Below, in pieces: positions 44,443 to 52,114 of a stretch of DNA of 64,000 bases; position 1 is the stretch's first letter; the number at the start of each line of letters is the position of its first letter. This DNA comes from RYN-230 sp963782185 (GTDB lineage Bacteria > Actinomycetota > Actinomycetes > Streptosporangiales > Streptosporangiaceae). The notes under the pieces are model-generated. The model was not told the DNA's origin and made no database searches. It saw only the letters and a list, made by a program, of their open reading frames with translations. A program made the position numbers and the translations under genes. The stretch is taken from the NCBI GenBank assembly GCA_963782185.1, contig CAWAJB010000020.1, positions 186,001 to 250,000 on the forward strand. The letters are read 5' to 3'.

Positions 44443-45228
44443 CTAAGGGAGCCAGGAGACGTGGCCGTGCAGGACCGCGTAGCCGACGAAGGCGCCGGTG
44501 TCGATGAGGGCGTGCGCGATGATCAGCGGGGTGACCCGTCTCCACCGGCGGTAGAGCAAGGCGAAGATCACTCCCATCACGGCGTTGCCGATGAAACCGC
44601 CGAAGCCCTGGTAGAGGTGGTAGGAGCCGCGCACCACGGCGCTCAGCGCGATCGCCCGGGCGGGTGACATGCCCAGCTGGTCCAGGCGTCGGAGCAGGTA
44701 GCCGATGACCAGGATCTCCTCGAGGATCCCGTCCCGGGCGGCCTGCATGACCAGCAGGGGGATGCGCCACCAGATATCGGGCAGGTCCTCGGGGACCACG
44801 TTCAGCGCCAGCCCGAGCTTGTACGCCGCCAGGTAGAGAGCCAGGCCAGAGCCTCCGATGAGCGCGGCCAGGATGGCGCCTTTGGCCAGGTCGGGCCCGG
44901 GCTCGTGCGCGTCGAGGCCTATCGCGGCCGACGGGGTCGTGCCTTCCCGGACCAGCAGGTAGCACACGAGCGCGACGGGAGCCAGCCCGATCAGCAGGTT
45001 GGCCAGCTGCAGGCTGAGGTCCAGCAACGGGCGGCCCGGTGCGAGTGACCCGACGATCAGGGCCTGCTGCTTGCCCAGGGCCTTGCTGGCCGTGAGCGAC
45101 GCGATCAGATCGATCATCGCGAACACCGCGCTGCCGCCCAGTGAGAGCGCGAAGACGATGACGATCTCCCAGACCAGCAGCCGCCTGGTCAGGCCGACCG
45201 GACTGAGCTCTTCCTGCACCTGAGCCAC
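44443..45228 (-). CDS. CPBP-family intramembrane metalloprotease
   Basis: 261-aa membrane protein with about seven hydrophobic segments. The three CPBP (Abi/CAAX protease-like) motifs are present: Glu-Glu in DGILEEILVIGYLLRRLDQL, the Arg-His motif in VVRGSYHLYQGFGGF, and His in PLIIAHALIDTGAFVGY. Family members cleave membrane-associated peptides, and some give bacteriocin immunity. The target here is unknown. It lies downstream of a terminator-like hairpin on the same strand as the WhiJ-like module, so it is probably a separate unit. Confidence 0.87.
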   Translation of the reverse strand: MAQVQEELSPVGLTRRLLVWEIVIVFALSLGGSAVFAMIDLIASLTASKALGKQQALIVGSLAPGRPLLDLSLQLANLLIGLAPVALVCYLLVREGTTPSAAIGLDAHEPGPDLAKGAILAALIGGSGLALYLAAYKLGLALNVVPEDLPDIWWRIPLLVMQAARDGILEEILVIGYLLRRLDQLGMSPARAIALSAVVRGSYHLYQGFGGFIGNAVMGVIFALLYRRWRRVTPLIIAHALIDTGAFVGYAVLHGHVSWLP

Positions 45229-45260
45229 GTGAGGACTCTAGCTGCCGTACAGATATGTGC

Positions 45261-45293
45261 CGGCCGCCGTGTCGCGCAGGAACACGGCGGCCG
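45261..45293 (-). terminator. Terminator-like hairpin after the XRE-DUF397 pair
   Basis: CGGCCGCCGTGT and ACACGGCGGCCG form a perfect 12-bp stem with a 9-base loop. It lies 70 bases past the DUF397 stop and ahead of the CPBP gene, so it likely ends the regulator transcript. No T-tract is present. Confidence 0.65.
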
Positions 45294-45361
45294 ACGGCCA
45301 CTGCCGCGGCGCCGGGACTCGCACCTCAGCCCGGCGTTACCCGCGGAAAAACGGCCTGATC

Positions 45362-45595
45362 CTAGACCAGCAAATCGTCGAATTCGCCCCGCTTCACGCC
45401 TTCGATGAGAGCGGCGATCTCAGCCCGGGTGTAGATGAGGGCGGGGCCTTCAGGGTTGCGTGAGTTCCGCACGGCAAACTCGCCTCCGGTGAGGCAGGCC
45501 AGCTCGACGCAGGTTCCCTGTGAGTTGCTGATGCTGCTCTTACGCCAGCGAGCATCAATCAAGTCGGTAGCAGGCATTCCGTTGTATGTGTTCAT
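45362..45595 (-). CDS. DUF397 domain small protein
   Basis: 77-aa DUF397 protein, partner type of DUF5753 regulators. The signature is complete: DARWRKSSISNSQGTCVELA, GGEFAVRNSRNPEGPALIYT and the C-terminal helix AEIAALIEGVKRGEFDDLL. The gene overlaps the regulator stop by four bases, so it is translationally coupled. In Streptomyces, DUF397 proteins act with WhiJ-like regulators in development and antibiotic control; binding to the regulator is inferred from those cases. Confidence 0.93.
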   Translation of the reverse strand: MNTYNGMPATDLIDARWRKSSISNSQGTCVELACLTGGEFAVRNSRNPEGPALIYTRAEIAALIEGVKRGEFDDLLV

Positions 45596-46464
45596 CTATC
45601 GACTTCCTTAAGCATTCCGCTCAGGATTTCTGTGGTGTGTTCAGGCGACTCGCTCTCGACACTGAGGCGCTCCATCACCTCGGTGTACCGTTCCACGTCG
45701 TCGCGCTTATCCAGGTAGAGAGAACTCGTCAACTGCTCCACGTAAACCACGTCAGGAAGGTCAACCTCCGGGAACCGGAGGATCGTGAACGCACCGCCTT
45801 CAGCCGCGTGGCCACCGGAGCTGAATGGCACTACCTGGAGTGTGATGTTGGGTCCTCTGGTCACCTCGATCAGCCGCTCGAGCTGCGCCCGCATCACCTC
45901 CCCGCCACCAATCGGCCGCCGAAGCGCCGCTTCATCCACTACGGCCCACAACCGTGGAGCCCCTGGTTTGCGGAGCAGTTCCTGCCGTGCGATGCGCAGG
46001 CTTACCCTGCGCTCGACTTCTTCGGCGGAAGCGCCGGGCTGGCCAAGGGACACGACCGCCCGTGCGTAGTCCGCCGTCTGAAGCAGGCCCGGAACGAACT
46101 GCACCTCATAGAGCCTGATGAGTGCCGCGGCTTCCTCCAGGCCCACGTACACCTGGAACCAGTCCGGCAGAACATCCCCGTATTTATGCCACCAGCCAGG
46201 CGTATTCGCCTCTCTGGCGAGTGCCACAAGGGTGACTCGCTCTGTCTCATCGCTGACGCCATACATCTCCAGCAAATCGACAACGTCGCGCTCTTTGAAG
46301 CCGACTCGTCCGAGCTCCATGCGGCTGATCTTGGAGCCAGATGCGCGGATCGCGTACCCGGCCTCCTCGCGTGTGATCCCCTTTGCCTCGCGCAGCCCCC
46401 GCAGCTGAGAACCGAGAAGGATGCGAAGCACCGTTGGACCGCTTCCCGGCTGAACTGAGATCAC
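45592..46464 (-). CDS. XRE-family WhiJ-like regulator with DUF5753 domain
   Basis: 290-aa regulator. The helix-turn-helix GITREEAGYAIRASGSKISR and MELGRVGFKERDVVDLLEMY are followed by the DUF5753 domain (YVGLEEAAALIRLYEVQFVP, GLLQTADYARAVV, LWAVVDEAALRRPIGGGEVM, ITLQVVPFSSGGHAAEGGAF). It is cotranscribed with the DUF397 gene and divergent from an anti-sigma-like ATPase gene, giving the three-part WhiJ-type module. The DNA of this gene is visibly less GC-rich than neighbours, suggesting separate ancestry. Confidence 0.93.
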   Translation of the reverse strand: MISVQPGSGPTVLRILLGSQLRGLREAKGITREEAGYAIRASGSKISRMELGRVGFKERDVVDLLEMYGVSDETERVTLVALAREANTPGWWHKYGDVLPDWFQVYVGLEEAAALIRLYEVQFVPGLLQTADYARAVVSLGQPGASAEEVERRVSLRIARQELLRKPGAPRLWAVVDEAALRRPIGGGEVMRAQLERLIEVTRGPNITLQVVPFSSGGHAAEGGAFTILRFPEVDLPDVVYVEQLTSSLYLDKRDDVERYTEVMERLSVESESPEHTTEILSGMLKEVDR

Positions 46465-46576
46465 GCCATCCCCCTGGATTTCGTCTCAGGAATCCGTCAG
46501 CAGCTCCTCCCGTTGAGGCCTCCTTACGGCCCCGCACGTGCGTTCCGCACATTCATCTGCACGTGCATCCGCCCTT

Positions 46577-46612
46577 GCGCTTGCAAGGTCCATACGCGAT
46601 GATAGCGCTTGC
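46577..46612. promoter_or_regulatory. Direct repeats GCGCTTGC in the divergent XRE/ATPase region
   Basis: GCGCTTGC occurs at 46577-46584 and 46605-46612, 28 bp apart, between the divergent regulator and ATPase genes. TTGCAA (46581-46586) and TAGCGC (46604-46609), with a 17-base spacer, could be the plus-strand promoter. A position between the two start codons suits an operator for the XRE protein. Confidence 0.4.
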
Positions 46613-46655
46613 GCGCCACACGCACGACTAGTGCCAGGAGACAGACGGGAACCCG

Positions 46656-47219
46656 ATGACCGCACACCGGGCGGCCTCGCCAGTCAAGACGGAGGTCATC
46701 AGCGTGGGCCACGTGGGCCATGAGTGGCTCCTCTCCGCGGGGGAGCCATCCCGAATGCGCTACACGAGTCCGCTGCGCCCGCCAGTTCCCATGCTCGATG
46801 AACTCGCCGCCACCCAGCCCTCCGCGGCCTGCGGGCTGCGCCCGGTACCGGAGGCCGTCAAGACCGCGCGCGACTTCACCCGCTCCGTCCTGCGCGACTG
46901 GGGCCTGGTGGACCTGGCCGACGTGGCCGGCCTCGTGATCTCCGAACTGGTGACGAACGCGCTGCGGCACGGGGTGGCCGCCGGCCCGCCGGTCACCAGC
47001 GACTGCCCTATCCGGCTGCGGCTGCTCGGCCAGGCCCCGTACGTCATGTGCATGGTCACCGACCCGGGCAGCGGCATCCCCGTGCTGCGCGACCCCGAGC
47101 CCTGCTCAGAAAACGGCCGCGGGCTGAACGTGGTGGAGTCGTGCTGCGTCCGGTGGGGCTGGCACCTGCTCGACGGCGGCGGCAAGGTGGTCTGGGCGCT
47201 GCTGCACCCCGACGCCTGA
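46656..47219 (+). CDS. ATP-binding protein of the anti-sigma/histidine kinase-like (HATPase_c_2) family
   Basis: 187-aa protein. A leader of about 65 residues precedes an RsbW/SpoIIAB-like ATPase domain: N box LVISELVTNALRHG, G1 box TDPGSGIP, and G2 box ENGRGLNVVESCCVRWGWHL. There is no kinase dimerisation domain, so it would act as an anti-sigma factor or anti-anti-sigma kinase-like switch. It is divergent from the WhiJ-like regulator and DUF397 genes, the known third member of this module. The long N-terminal leader is unusual; an internal start is possible. Confidence 0.85.
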   Translation: MTAHRAASPVKTEVISVGHVGHEWLLSAGEPSRMRYTSPLRPPVPMLDELAATQPSAACGLRPVPEAVKTARDFTRSVLRDWGLVDLADVAGLVISELVTNALRHGVAAGPPVTSDCPIRLRLLGQAPYVMCMVTDPGSGIPVLRDPEPCSENGRGLNVVESCCVRWGWHLLDGGGKVVWALLHPDA

Positions 47220-47350
47220 CCCGGCTGCAACGCTGATCGCAGCCTAGGCATGCCTGGCCCGCGCCGCTAAGCTCGGTGCGCTGCCGGCCTGCCTGGTGAC
47301 CCGTGGTTAGCCGTTCGGCGCGCCCACCGGGAACTCATCCAGGAGCAGTC

Positions 47351-47842
47351 ATGTACCAGTCGTACCCCACCGGCGGGGCGGAGCCGGCGGCCCAGGCGCC
47401 GGAGCGGCCGTCCTCGATCCGCAGCGCCGTCTGGCTCATGTACGCGGGTGCGGCCGTCAGCGCGTTCGTCATCATCGTGGCGCTGGTGACCATCGGCAGC
47501 ACCAGGAGCGCTATCCACGCCGACTTCCCGGCCTACTCGGCCAGCCGCGTGCACAAGGCCGCCGTGGCCCTGGTGGTCTACGAGGTGGTCATCCAGGTCA
47601 TCACGATCGGGCTGTGGCTGTGGATGGCCGCGGTGAACAAGGCCGGGAAGTCCTGGGCCCGGATCGTGTCCTCCGTGCTCTTCGGCCTGAACACGCTGAT
47701 CCTGGTCAGCAGCCTGGCCCGGCCGCACGCGGCCATCGGGATCGTGCTGCTGCTGCTCGTCTGGCTGGTCGGCCTCGGCGCGATCATCATGCTGTGGCGC
47801 CGGGACTCCAGCACCTACTTCGCCGCCTCGAAGGCCCGCTAG
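47351..47842 (+). CDS. Four-segment integral membrane protein, unknown function
   Basis: 163 aa. After a Pro/Ala-rich cytoplasmic start (MYQSYPTGGAEPAAQAPERP) come four hydrophobic segments: VWLMYAGAAVSAFVIIVALV, ALVVYEVVIQVITIGLWLWM, IVSSVLFGLNTLILVSSLA and AIGIVLLLLVWLVGLGAIIM. The ATG at 47351 has AGGAG upstream. This looks like a common actinobacterial small membrane family without assigned role. The 3' flank carries a short repeat of TAGGCCCAC-type units before the convergent ROK gene. Confidence 0.75.
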   Translation: MYQSYPTGGAEPAAQAPERPSSIRSAVWLMYAGAAVSAFVIIVALVTIGSTRSAIHADFPAYSASRVHKAAVALVVYEVVIQVITIGLWLWMAAVNKAGKSWARIVSSVLFGLNTLILVSSLARPHAAIGIVLLLLVWLVGLGAIIMLWRRDSSTYFAASKAR

Positions 47843-47865
47843 GCCCACTAGGCCCACTTGGCCCG

Positions 47866-49137
47866 CTAGGCGAGCGCGGGCCCGGCGCCGTCCGGGCCCA
47901 GGGCGGCAGGCAGCGTCGCGGTGAGCTGCTTCCAGGCCAGCTCCGCCCCGGCCGCCAGGCACCCGTGCACCACGACGTCACTGCCCAGCGCGCTGACGCG
48001 TACCTCCGGCATGACCGGGGCGATCCGCTCGAGTTCGCGGGTGACCGCGGCGGCGAAGCCGGGGGCCTGTCCCACCCCGCCGCCGAGCACGATGAGGGCC
48101 GGGTCGACGATCGTCACCACGCAGCACAGCACCCGGGCCACCAGCTCGGCCTCGCCGGCCACGACGGCGGCGGCCCGCTCGTCCCCGGCCGCCGCCGCCT
48201 CGAACACCCGGCGGGCGGAGACCTGGCCCCGCATGCCCGCACGGCGGGCGGCGCGGACCACGGCCGGGGCGGAGGCCGCCGCCTCGAGCGCCCCCCGGCG
48301 CCGGGCGTCACCGGGGTCGGCGCCCTGGCCGCCGGAGATGGGCAGGTAGGCGATCTCGCCGGCCACGCCGTGCATGCCCCGGTGCAGCCGGCCGCCAACC
48401 ACGAGGCCCATGCCGATCCCGCTGCCGACCGAGACGAACGCGAAGCTGTCGGCGTCACGGCCGTGGCCGTGAGTCCGCTCGGCCAGGGCCGCGGCGTCTA
48501 CGTCGTTCTCGACCACCAGTGACTGGCCGAACGCCGTGCGCAGGTCGGCCAGGACCGCGGGGCGGTCCCAGCCGGGCAGCCCGCCGGTCAGGGCCATGGA
48601 GTTGCGCCGCGGGTCGTACACGCCCGGGCTGCCGATGACGGTCTGGGTGACGGCCTGCCGCGAGACCCCCGCGTGCCCGCACAGTTCGTCGGCCAGCCGG
48701 ATGAGCTCGCCGACCCGGCCGCTCACGCTCGAGGCCCGCGAGGGGATCGCCGACGAAGCCACGATGCCGCCGGCCAGGTCGGCGAGGGCACCCCGGATGT
48801 ATTTGTGGCCGATGTCGAGGCCCAGCACGTAACCGGCCTCGGGGCGGACCTCGTAGAGGCGGGCGGACCGCCCGGGCACCCCGGTCCGCTGCCCGGCCGT
48901 GCGGACCAGACCGGCCCGCTCGACCGCGGCCAGGGCCAGGGAAACGGTCGGCTTGGACAGCCCGGACAGCCGGGCCAGGTCCGCGCGGGAGATGGGCCCC
49001 AGGTCCCGGATGTGGCCGAGCAGCAGCTGCTCGTTCATGGCCCGGATGAGCGGGGGACGTGCCGCGGACCGCGAGCTGGCCAGACCGGCCAGGCCGGGGG
49101 TCGCGCCGTCCCGCCCGCTGGCCGTCGTGACTATCAC
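47866..49137 (-). CDS. ROK-family transcriptional repressor
   Basis: Winged-helix DNA-binding domain (GPISRADLARLSGLSKPTVS, LALAAVERAGLVRT) joined to a ROK sugar-sensing domain (YVLGLDIGHKYIRGALADLA, TVIGSPGVYDPRRNSMALTG, VVENDVDAAALAERTHGHG, FVSVGSGIGMGLVVGG, PALIVLGGGVGQAP). The usual zinc motif (CxCGxxGC) is absent, and ExGH reads GEIAYLP, as in a subset of actinobacterial ROK regulators. I chose GTG at 49137, with GGGAGG five bases upstream. It is divergent from the GH4/Opp operon and is its probable repressor, acting at the GTTAGGA inverted repeat. Confidence 0.9.
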   Translation of the reverse strand: MIVTTASGRDGATPGLAGLASSRSAARPPLIRAMNEQLLLGHIRDLGPISRADLARLSGLSKPTVSLALAAVERAGLVRTAGQRTGVPGRSARLYEVRPEAGYVLGLDIGHKYIRGALADLAGGIVASSAIPSRASSVSGRVGELIRLADELCGHAGVSRQAVTQTVIGSPGVYDPRRNSMALTGGLPGWDRPAVLADLRTAFGQSLVVENDVDAAALAERTHGHGRDADSFAFVSVGSGIGMGLVVGGRLHRGMHGVAGEIAYLPISGGQGADPGDARRRGALEAAASAPAVVRAARRAGMRGQVSARRVFEAAAAGDERAAAVVAGEAELVARVLCCVVTIVDPALIVLGGGVGQAPGFAAAVTRELERIAPVMPEVRVSALGSDVVVHGCLAAGAELAWKQLTATLPAALGPDGAGPALA

Positions 49138-49226
49138 TGCCACCTCCCGTGTCATCCTCCCGCACCAGCGCAGGAAGCACCGCCGGCGGCCCCAGAAGCT
49201 GGCCGGACGAACTTCGCGGATCGGGC

Positions 49227-49262
49227 TTGTGGCCCTTCAGATAGTTAGGATACTGTCCTAAC
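49227..49262 (+). promoter_or_regulatory. Promoter with overlapping ROK-type operator
   Basis: A perfect inverted repeat GTTAGGA-TACTG-TCCTAAC spans 49244-49262. It covers a -10-like TACTGT (49251-49256) set 18 bases after TTGTGG (49227-49232). The arm sequence resembles sites of NagC/XylR-type ROK repressors. The site lies between the divergent ROK repressor gene and the operon's first gene, so binding would block operon transcription. Confidence 0.65.
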
Positions 49263-49310
49263 AATCTTCCGCAAGACGTCGTATCGGCTGAGTTATCCCA
49301 GGCAGGCGCC

Positions 49311-50327
49311 ATGCTCCGGTCCCGCGTCATTCTCGGGCTCGACTTCGGCGGCACCAAGATCGCCGTCGCGGTCTGCAGTCTGGACGGGACCAGGCTCGGC
49401 TCGGCCATGGTGGGCAGCGGCGGCGAACTCGGCGCCCGGGCCAGTTTCGGCCGGGGCGTGCAGGCCGCCCGGGACCTGCTGGGCAGCGCGGCCCCGGGCG
49501 CCACCCTGGCCGCCGTAGGGGTCTCGACCTTCGGGATCCCGTTCGAGGACCGGGTGGACCTGGCTCCCGCCATTCCCGGCTGGGGTGACCTCCCGCTCGG
49601 CCGGGAGCTGCGGGCGGCCTTCCCGGGCGCGGCGATCGCGATGGCCACCGACGCCAAGGCGGCGGCCCAGGCCGAGGTGCGCTGGGGCGCGCTGGCGGGC
49701 TGCGACCCGGCCATGTACCTGAACCTGGGCACGGGGCTGTCCACGGCCCTGGTCATCGGCGGCCAGGTCGTCGCCGGCGCGGACGGCGCCGCCGGCGAGA
49801 TCGGCTACAACCTCCGGGCCGTGGCAGACGTGGGCCTCCCGCTCGGGGCCCGGGTCCCGCTGGAAGACATGATCAGCGGCCAGGCCCTCGGCCGCCGGGC
49901 TCCCGCGCCGATGGCGGCCGCCGACGTCTTCGGTGCGGCCGCCGCCGAACCCGGGCTGGATCGGCTCGTCAGCGAGTTCGTCACCGAACTGGCCTTTCAC
50001 GTGGTCAACCTGGCCATCTTCGTGAACCCGGCCCGGATCGCGGTGGGCGGCGGCCTGGTCCAGTCCTGGGAGCGGCTGCGGCCGGGCCTGGAGGAAGCAC
50101 TCAAGGCGGGCACCCCGTTCCCGCCCGAACTCCTGCCCGCCCGCTTCCCTGCAGACGCGCCGCTGATCGGCGCGGTGGCCCTGGCCGCGGACGCGGCCGG
50201 GGCGGACGTCACCTTCACCAATGAAGAAGATACCGCCCGGACGGACACCGCCCGGGCAGACGGCGTCATCGACGGCGCCCCGGTAACCCATCCACGACAC
50301 ACACTCAGTGAAAGGCTTGAGTCATGA
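49311..50327 (+). CDS. ROK-family sugar kinase, atypical active-site motif
   Basis: 338-aa kinase of the ROK family. Phosphate-binding loop VILGLDFGGTKIAVAVCSLD, catalytic Asp at residue 114 in ATDAKAAAQAEVRWG, second ATP motif MYLNLGTGLSTALVIGG, and adenosine motif PARIAVGGGLVQSW. The standard ExGH motif, whose His touches sugar and zinc, reads GEIGY (Glu 163, Tyr 166), and no CxCGxxGC zinc motif follows. It should phosphorylate a sugar or glycoside taken up by the adjacent transporter. It is first in the operon and its stop overlaps the next start (ATGA). The last 40 residues are polar and probably disordered. Confidence 0.87.
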   Translation: MLRSRVILGLDFGGTKIAVAVCSLDGTRLGSAMVGSGGELGARASFGRGVQAARDLLGSAAPGATLAAVGVSTFGIPFEDRVDLAPAIPGWGDLPLGRELRAAFPGAAIAMATDAKAAAQAEVRWGALAGCDPAMYLNLGTGLSTALVIGGQVVAGADGAAGEIGYNLRAVADVGLPLGARVPLEDMISGQALGRRAPAPMAAADVFGAAAAEPGLDRLVSEFVTELAFHVVNLAIFVNPARIAVGGGLVQSWERLRPGLEEALKAGTPFPPELLPARFPADAPLIGAVALAADAAGADVTFTNEEDTARTDTARADGVIDGAPVTHPRHTLSERLES

Positions 50328-51994
50328 GACGCCTTACAGCGATCGGGGCCGTGGCCGCAGCCTGCCTGCTCGCGGCCTCGTGCAGCGCCGGCAAAGGTGG
50401 CGGCGGCAGCAGTAACAACAACGCGCAGGCCACGGGTACGGTCACCATCTCCAACGAGAACGGCGCGCTGTGGACCTGCGGCTTCAGCCCGTTCAACGGG
50501 TCGGACACGCTGCTGTCGGTGGGCTTCGTCTACGAGACGCTGGTCTACCAGAATCCGCTGCAGAACGGGCACACCACTCCCATGCTGGCCAGCTCATGGA
50601 AGTGGGGAAACGGCAACAAGACGCTGACGTTCACCATCCGGGGCGGCGTCAAGTTCAACGACGGCTCGCCCATGACGGCCAAGGACGTCGTGTACACCTT
50701 TAACCTGCTCAAGAAGAACCCGTCGCTGGACCTGACCGGGGACTGGTCGGTGCTGTCCAGCGTGACCCAGTCCGGCTCGAACCAGGTAGTCATGACGTTC
50801 AAGCAGCCGGCCGTGCCGGCCTTCTACTACATCGCCGGCCAGACGCCCATCGTGCCGGAGGCCGTCTGGTCGAAGATCAAGAACCCGGTGTCCTTCGCGG
50901 ACCCCAACCCGGTGGGCACTGGGCCGTACAAGGTGAACCCGTGCACCAAGCAGAACATCACCTACACGGCCAACCCGAACTACTGGCAGTCCGGTCTGCC
51001 GAACATCAAGAAGGTGCAGTACCCGGCGTTCACCAGCAACAACACTGCCAACGACCAGCTCGCCAGTGGTCAGGCTCAGTGGGGCTCGCAGTACATCCCG
51101 TCGATCAAGTCGTTCTACACGGCCAAGAGCCCGAACCACCACTACTGGTTCCCGCCGACGGTCAACGTCTCGGTGGTGCCAAACCTGACAAACCCCCTGC
51201 TCAAGAACGTCAAGGTGCGTCAGGCCATCTCGTACGCGATCGACCGGGAGAAGGTCTCCTCGATTGGCGAGTCCGGATATGAGCCGCCCGCGAACCAGTC
51301 GGGCATCGTCACCCCGACGTTCTCCAGCTGGCTCGACCACTCGCAGGCCAGCAAGTACAACTACGGCTACAACCCCACGAAGGCCAAGCAGCTCCTGACC
51401 TCGGCCGGCTTCCACATGGGATCGGACGGCATCATGGTCAACTCGAAGGGTCAGAAGCTGTCCTTCACTTGCATCAACATCGGGGACTACTCCGACTGGG
51501 TGGCCTCCATGCAGGTGGTGTCCCAGAACCTCAAGGCGGTCGGCATCCAGGTGACGCCATCCAACCTGACCAACACCGACTTCACCGCAGCGCTGTACTC
51601 CGGCAAGTTCCAGCTGGCCTACTACGACCAGCAGACGTTCGGCCCGAGCCCGTACTACGAGCTGCGGAACTGGCTGGACTCGGCGGGCACCGCGCCGATC
51701 GGCAAGACGGCGGCGACCAACTACGAGCGCTACATCAACCCGGCCGTGGACAAGCTGTTCACCCAGTTCGCGTCCTCCACGTCGGAGTCGCAGCAGCATT
51801 CGATCATCAACCAGATACAGGGGGTCATGCTCGGCCAGCTGCCTATCATCCCCGTGGTGCAGGCGGTGGACTGGTACCAGTGGAATGACTCGAACATCGC
51901 TGGATGGCCCACCCCCAGCAACCCCTATGCCCAGCCGGCCGCGTACGCGTACCCGGACCAGGGGCAGGTGCTGCTGCACCTCAGGTCGAAGTGA
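50324..51994 (+). CDS. Family 5 substrate-binding lipoprotein of an Opp/Dpp-type ABC transporter
   Basis: 556-aa extracytoplasmic binding protein. Signal MRRLTAIGAVAAACLLAASC with a lipobox at Cys 20, then a Gly/Asn-rich linker. SBP_bac_5 features: LTFTIRGGVKFNDGSPMTAK, DVVYTFNLLKKNP, NVKVRQAISYAIDREKVSSI and YNYGYNPTKAKQLLTSAGFH. This family binds peptides, nickel or, in several bacteria, oligosaccharides such as cellobiose. The surrounding GH4 and kinase genes favour a small glycoside. It is coupled to the kinase gene by ATGA and followed by a 16-bp hairpin that would favour higher expression of this protein. Confidence 0.92.
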   Translation: MRRLTAIGAVAAACLLAASCSAGKGGGGSSNNNAQATGTVTISNENGALWTCGFSPFNGSDTLLSVGFVYETLVYQNPLQNGHTTPMLASSWKWGNGNKTLTFTIRGGVKFNDGSPMTAKDVVYTFNLLKKNPSLDLTGDWSVLSSVTQSGSNQVVMTFKQPAVPAFYYIAGQTPIVPEAVWSKIKNPVSFADPNPVGTGPYKVNPCTKQNITYTANPNYWQSGLPNIKKVQYPAFTSNNTANDQLASGQAQWGSQYIPSIKSFYTAKSPNHHYWFPPTVNVSVVPNLTNPLLKNVKVRQAISYAIDREKVSSIGESGYEPPANQSGIVTPTFSSWLDHSQASKYNYGYNPTKAKQLLTSAGFHMGSDGIMVNSKGQKLSFTCINIGDYSDWVASMQVVSQNLKAVGIQVTPSNLTNTDFTAALYSGKFQLAYYDQQTFGPSPYYELRNWLDSAGTAPIGKTAATNYERYINPAVDKLFTQFASSTSESQQHSIINQIQGVMLGQLPIIPVVQAVDWYQWNDSNIAGWPTPSNPYAQPAAYAYPDQGQVLLHLRSK

Positions 51995-52025
51995 CCCGGC
52001 CAGGATGACTCGGGCCAGGTGACCA

Positions 52026-52059
52026 GGTGCGTGCCCGGGGCTGGCCCCGGGCACGCACC
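52026..52059 (+). other. Intercistronic 16-bp hairpin after the binding-protein gene
   Basis: GGTGCGTGCCCGGGGC and GCCCCGGGCACGCACC form a perfect 16-bp inverted repeat with a 2-base centre, 32 bases after the binding-protein stop and 56 before the permease start. Such structures inside transport operons usually stabilise upstream mRNA or partially terminate, raising binding protein over permease. Confidence 0.8.
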
Positions 52060-52114
52060 GCCGCCGGACCGCCGGCCCCGGTGAAGAAGGAATCATGATC
52101 ACTAGGAGACCAGC

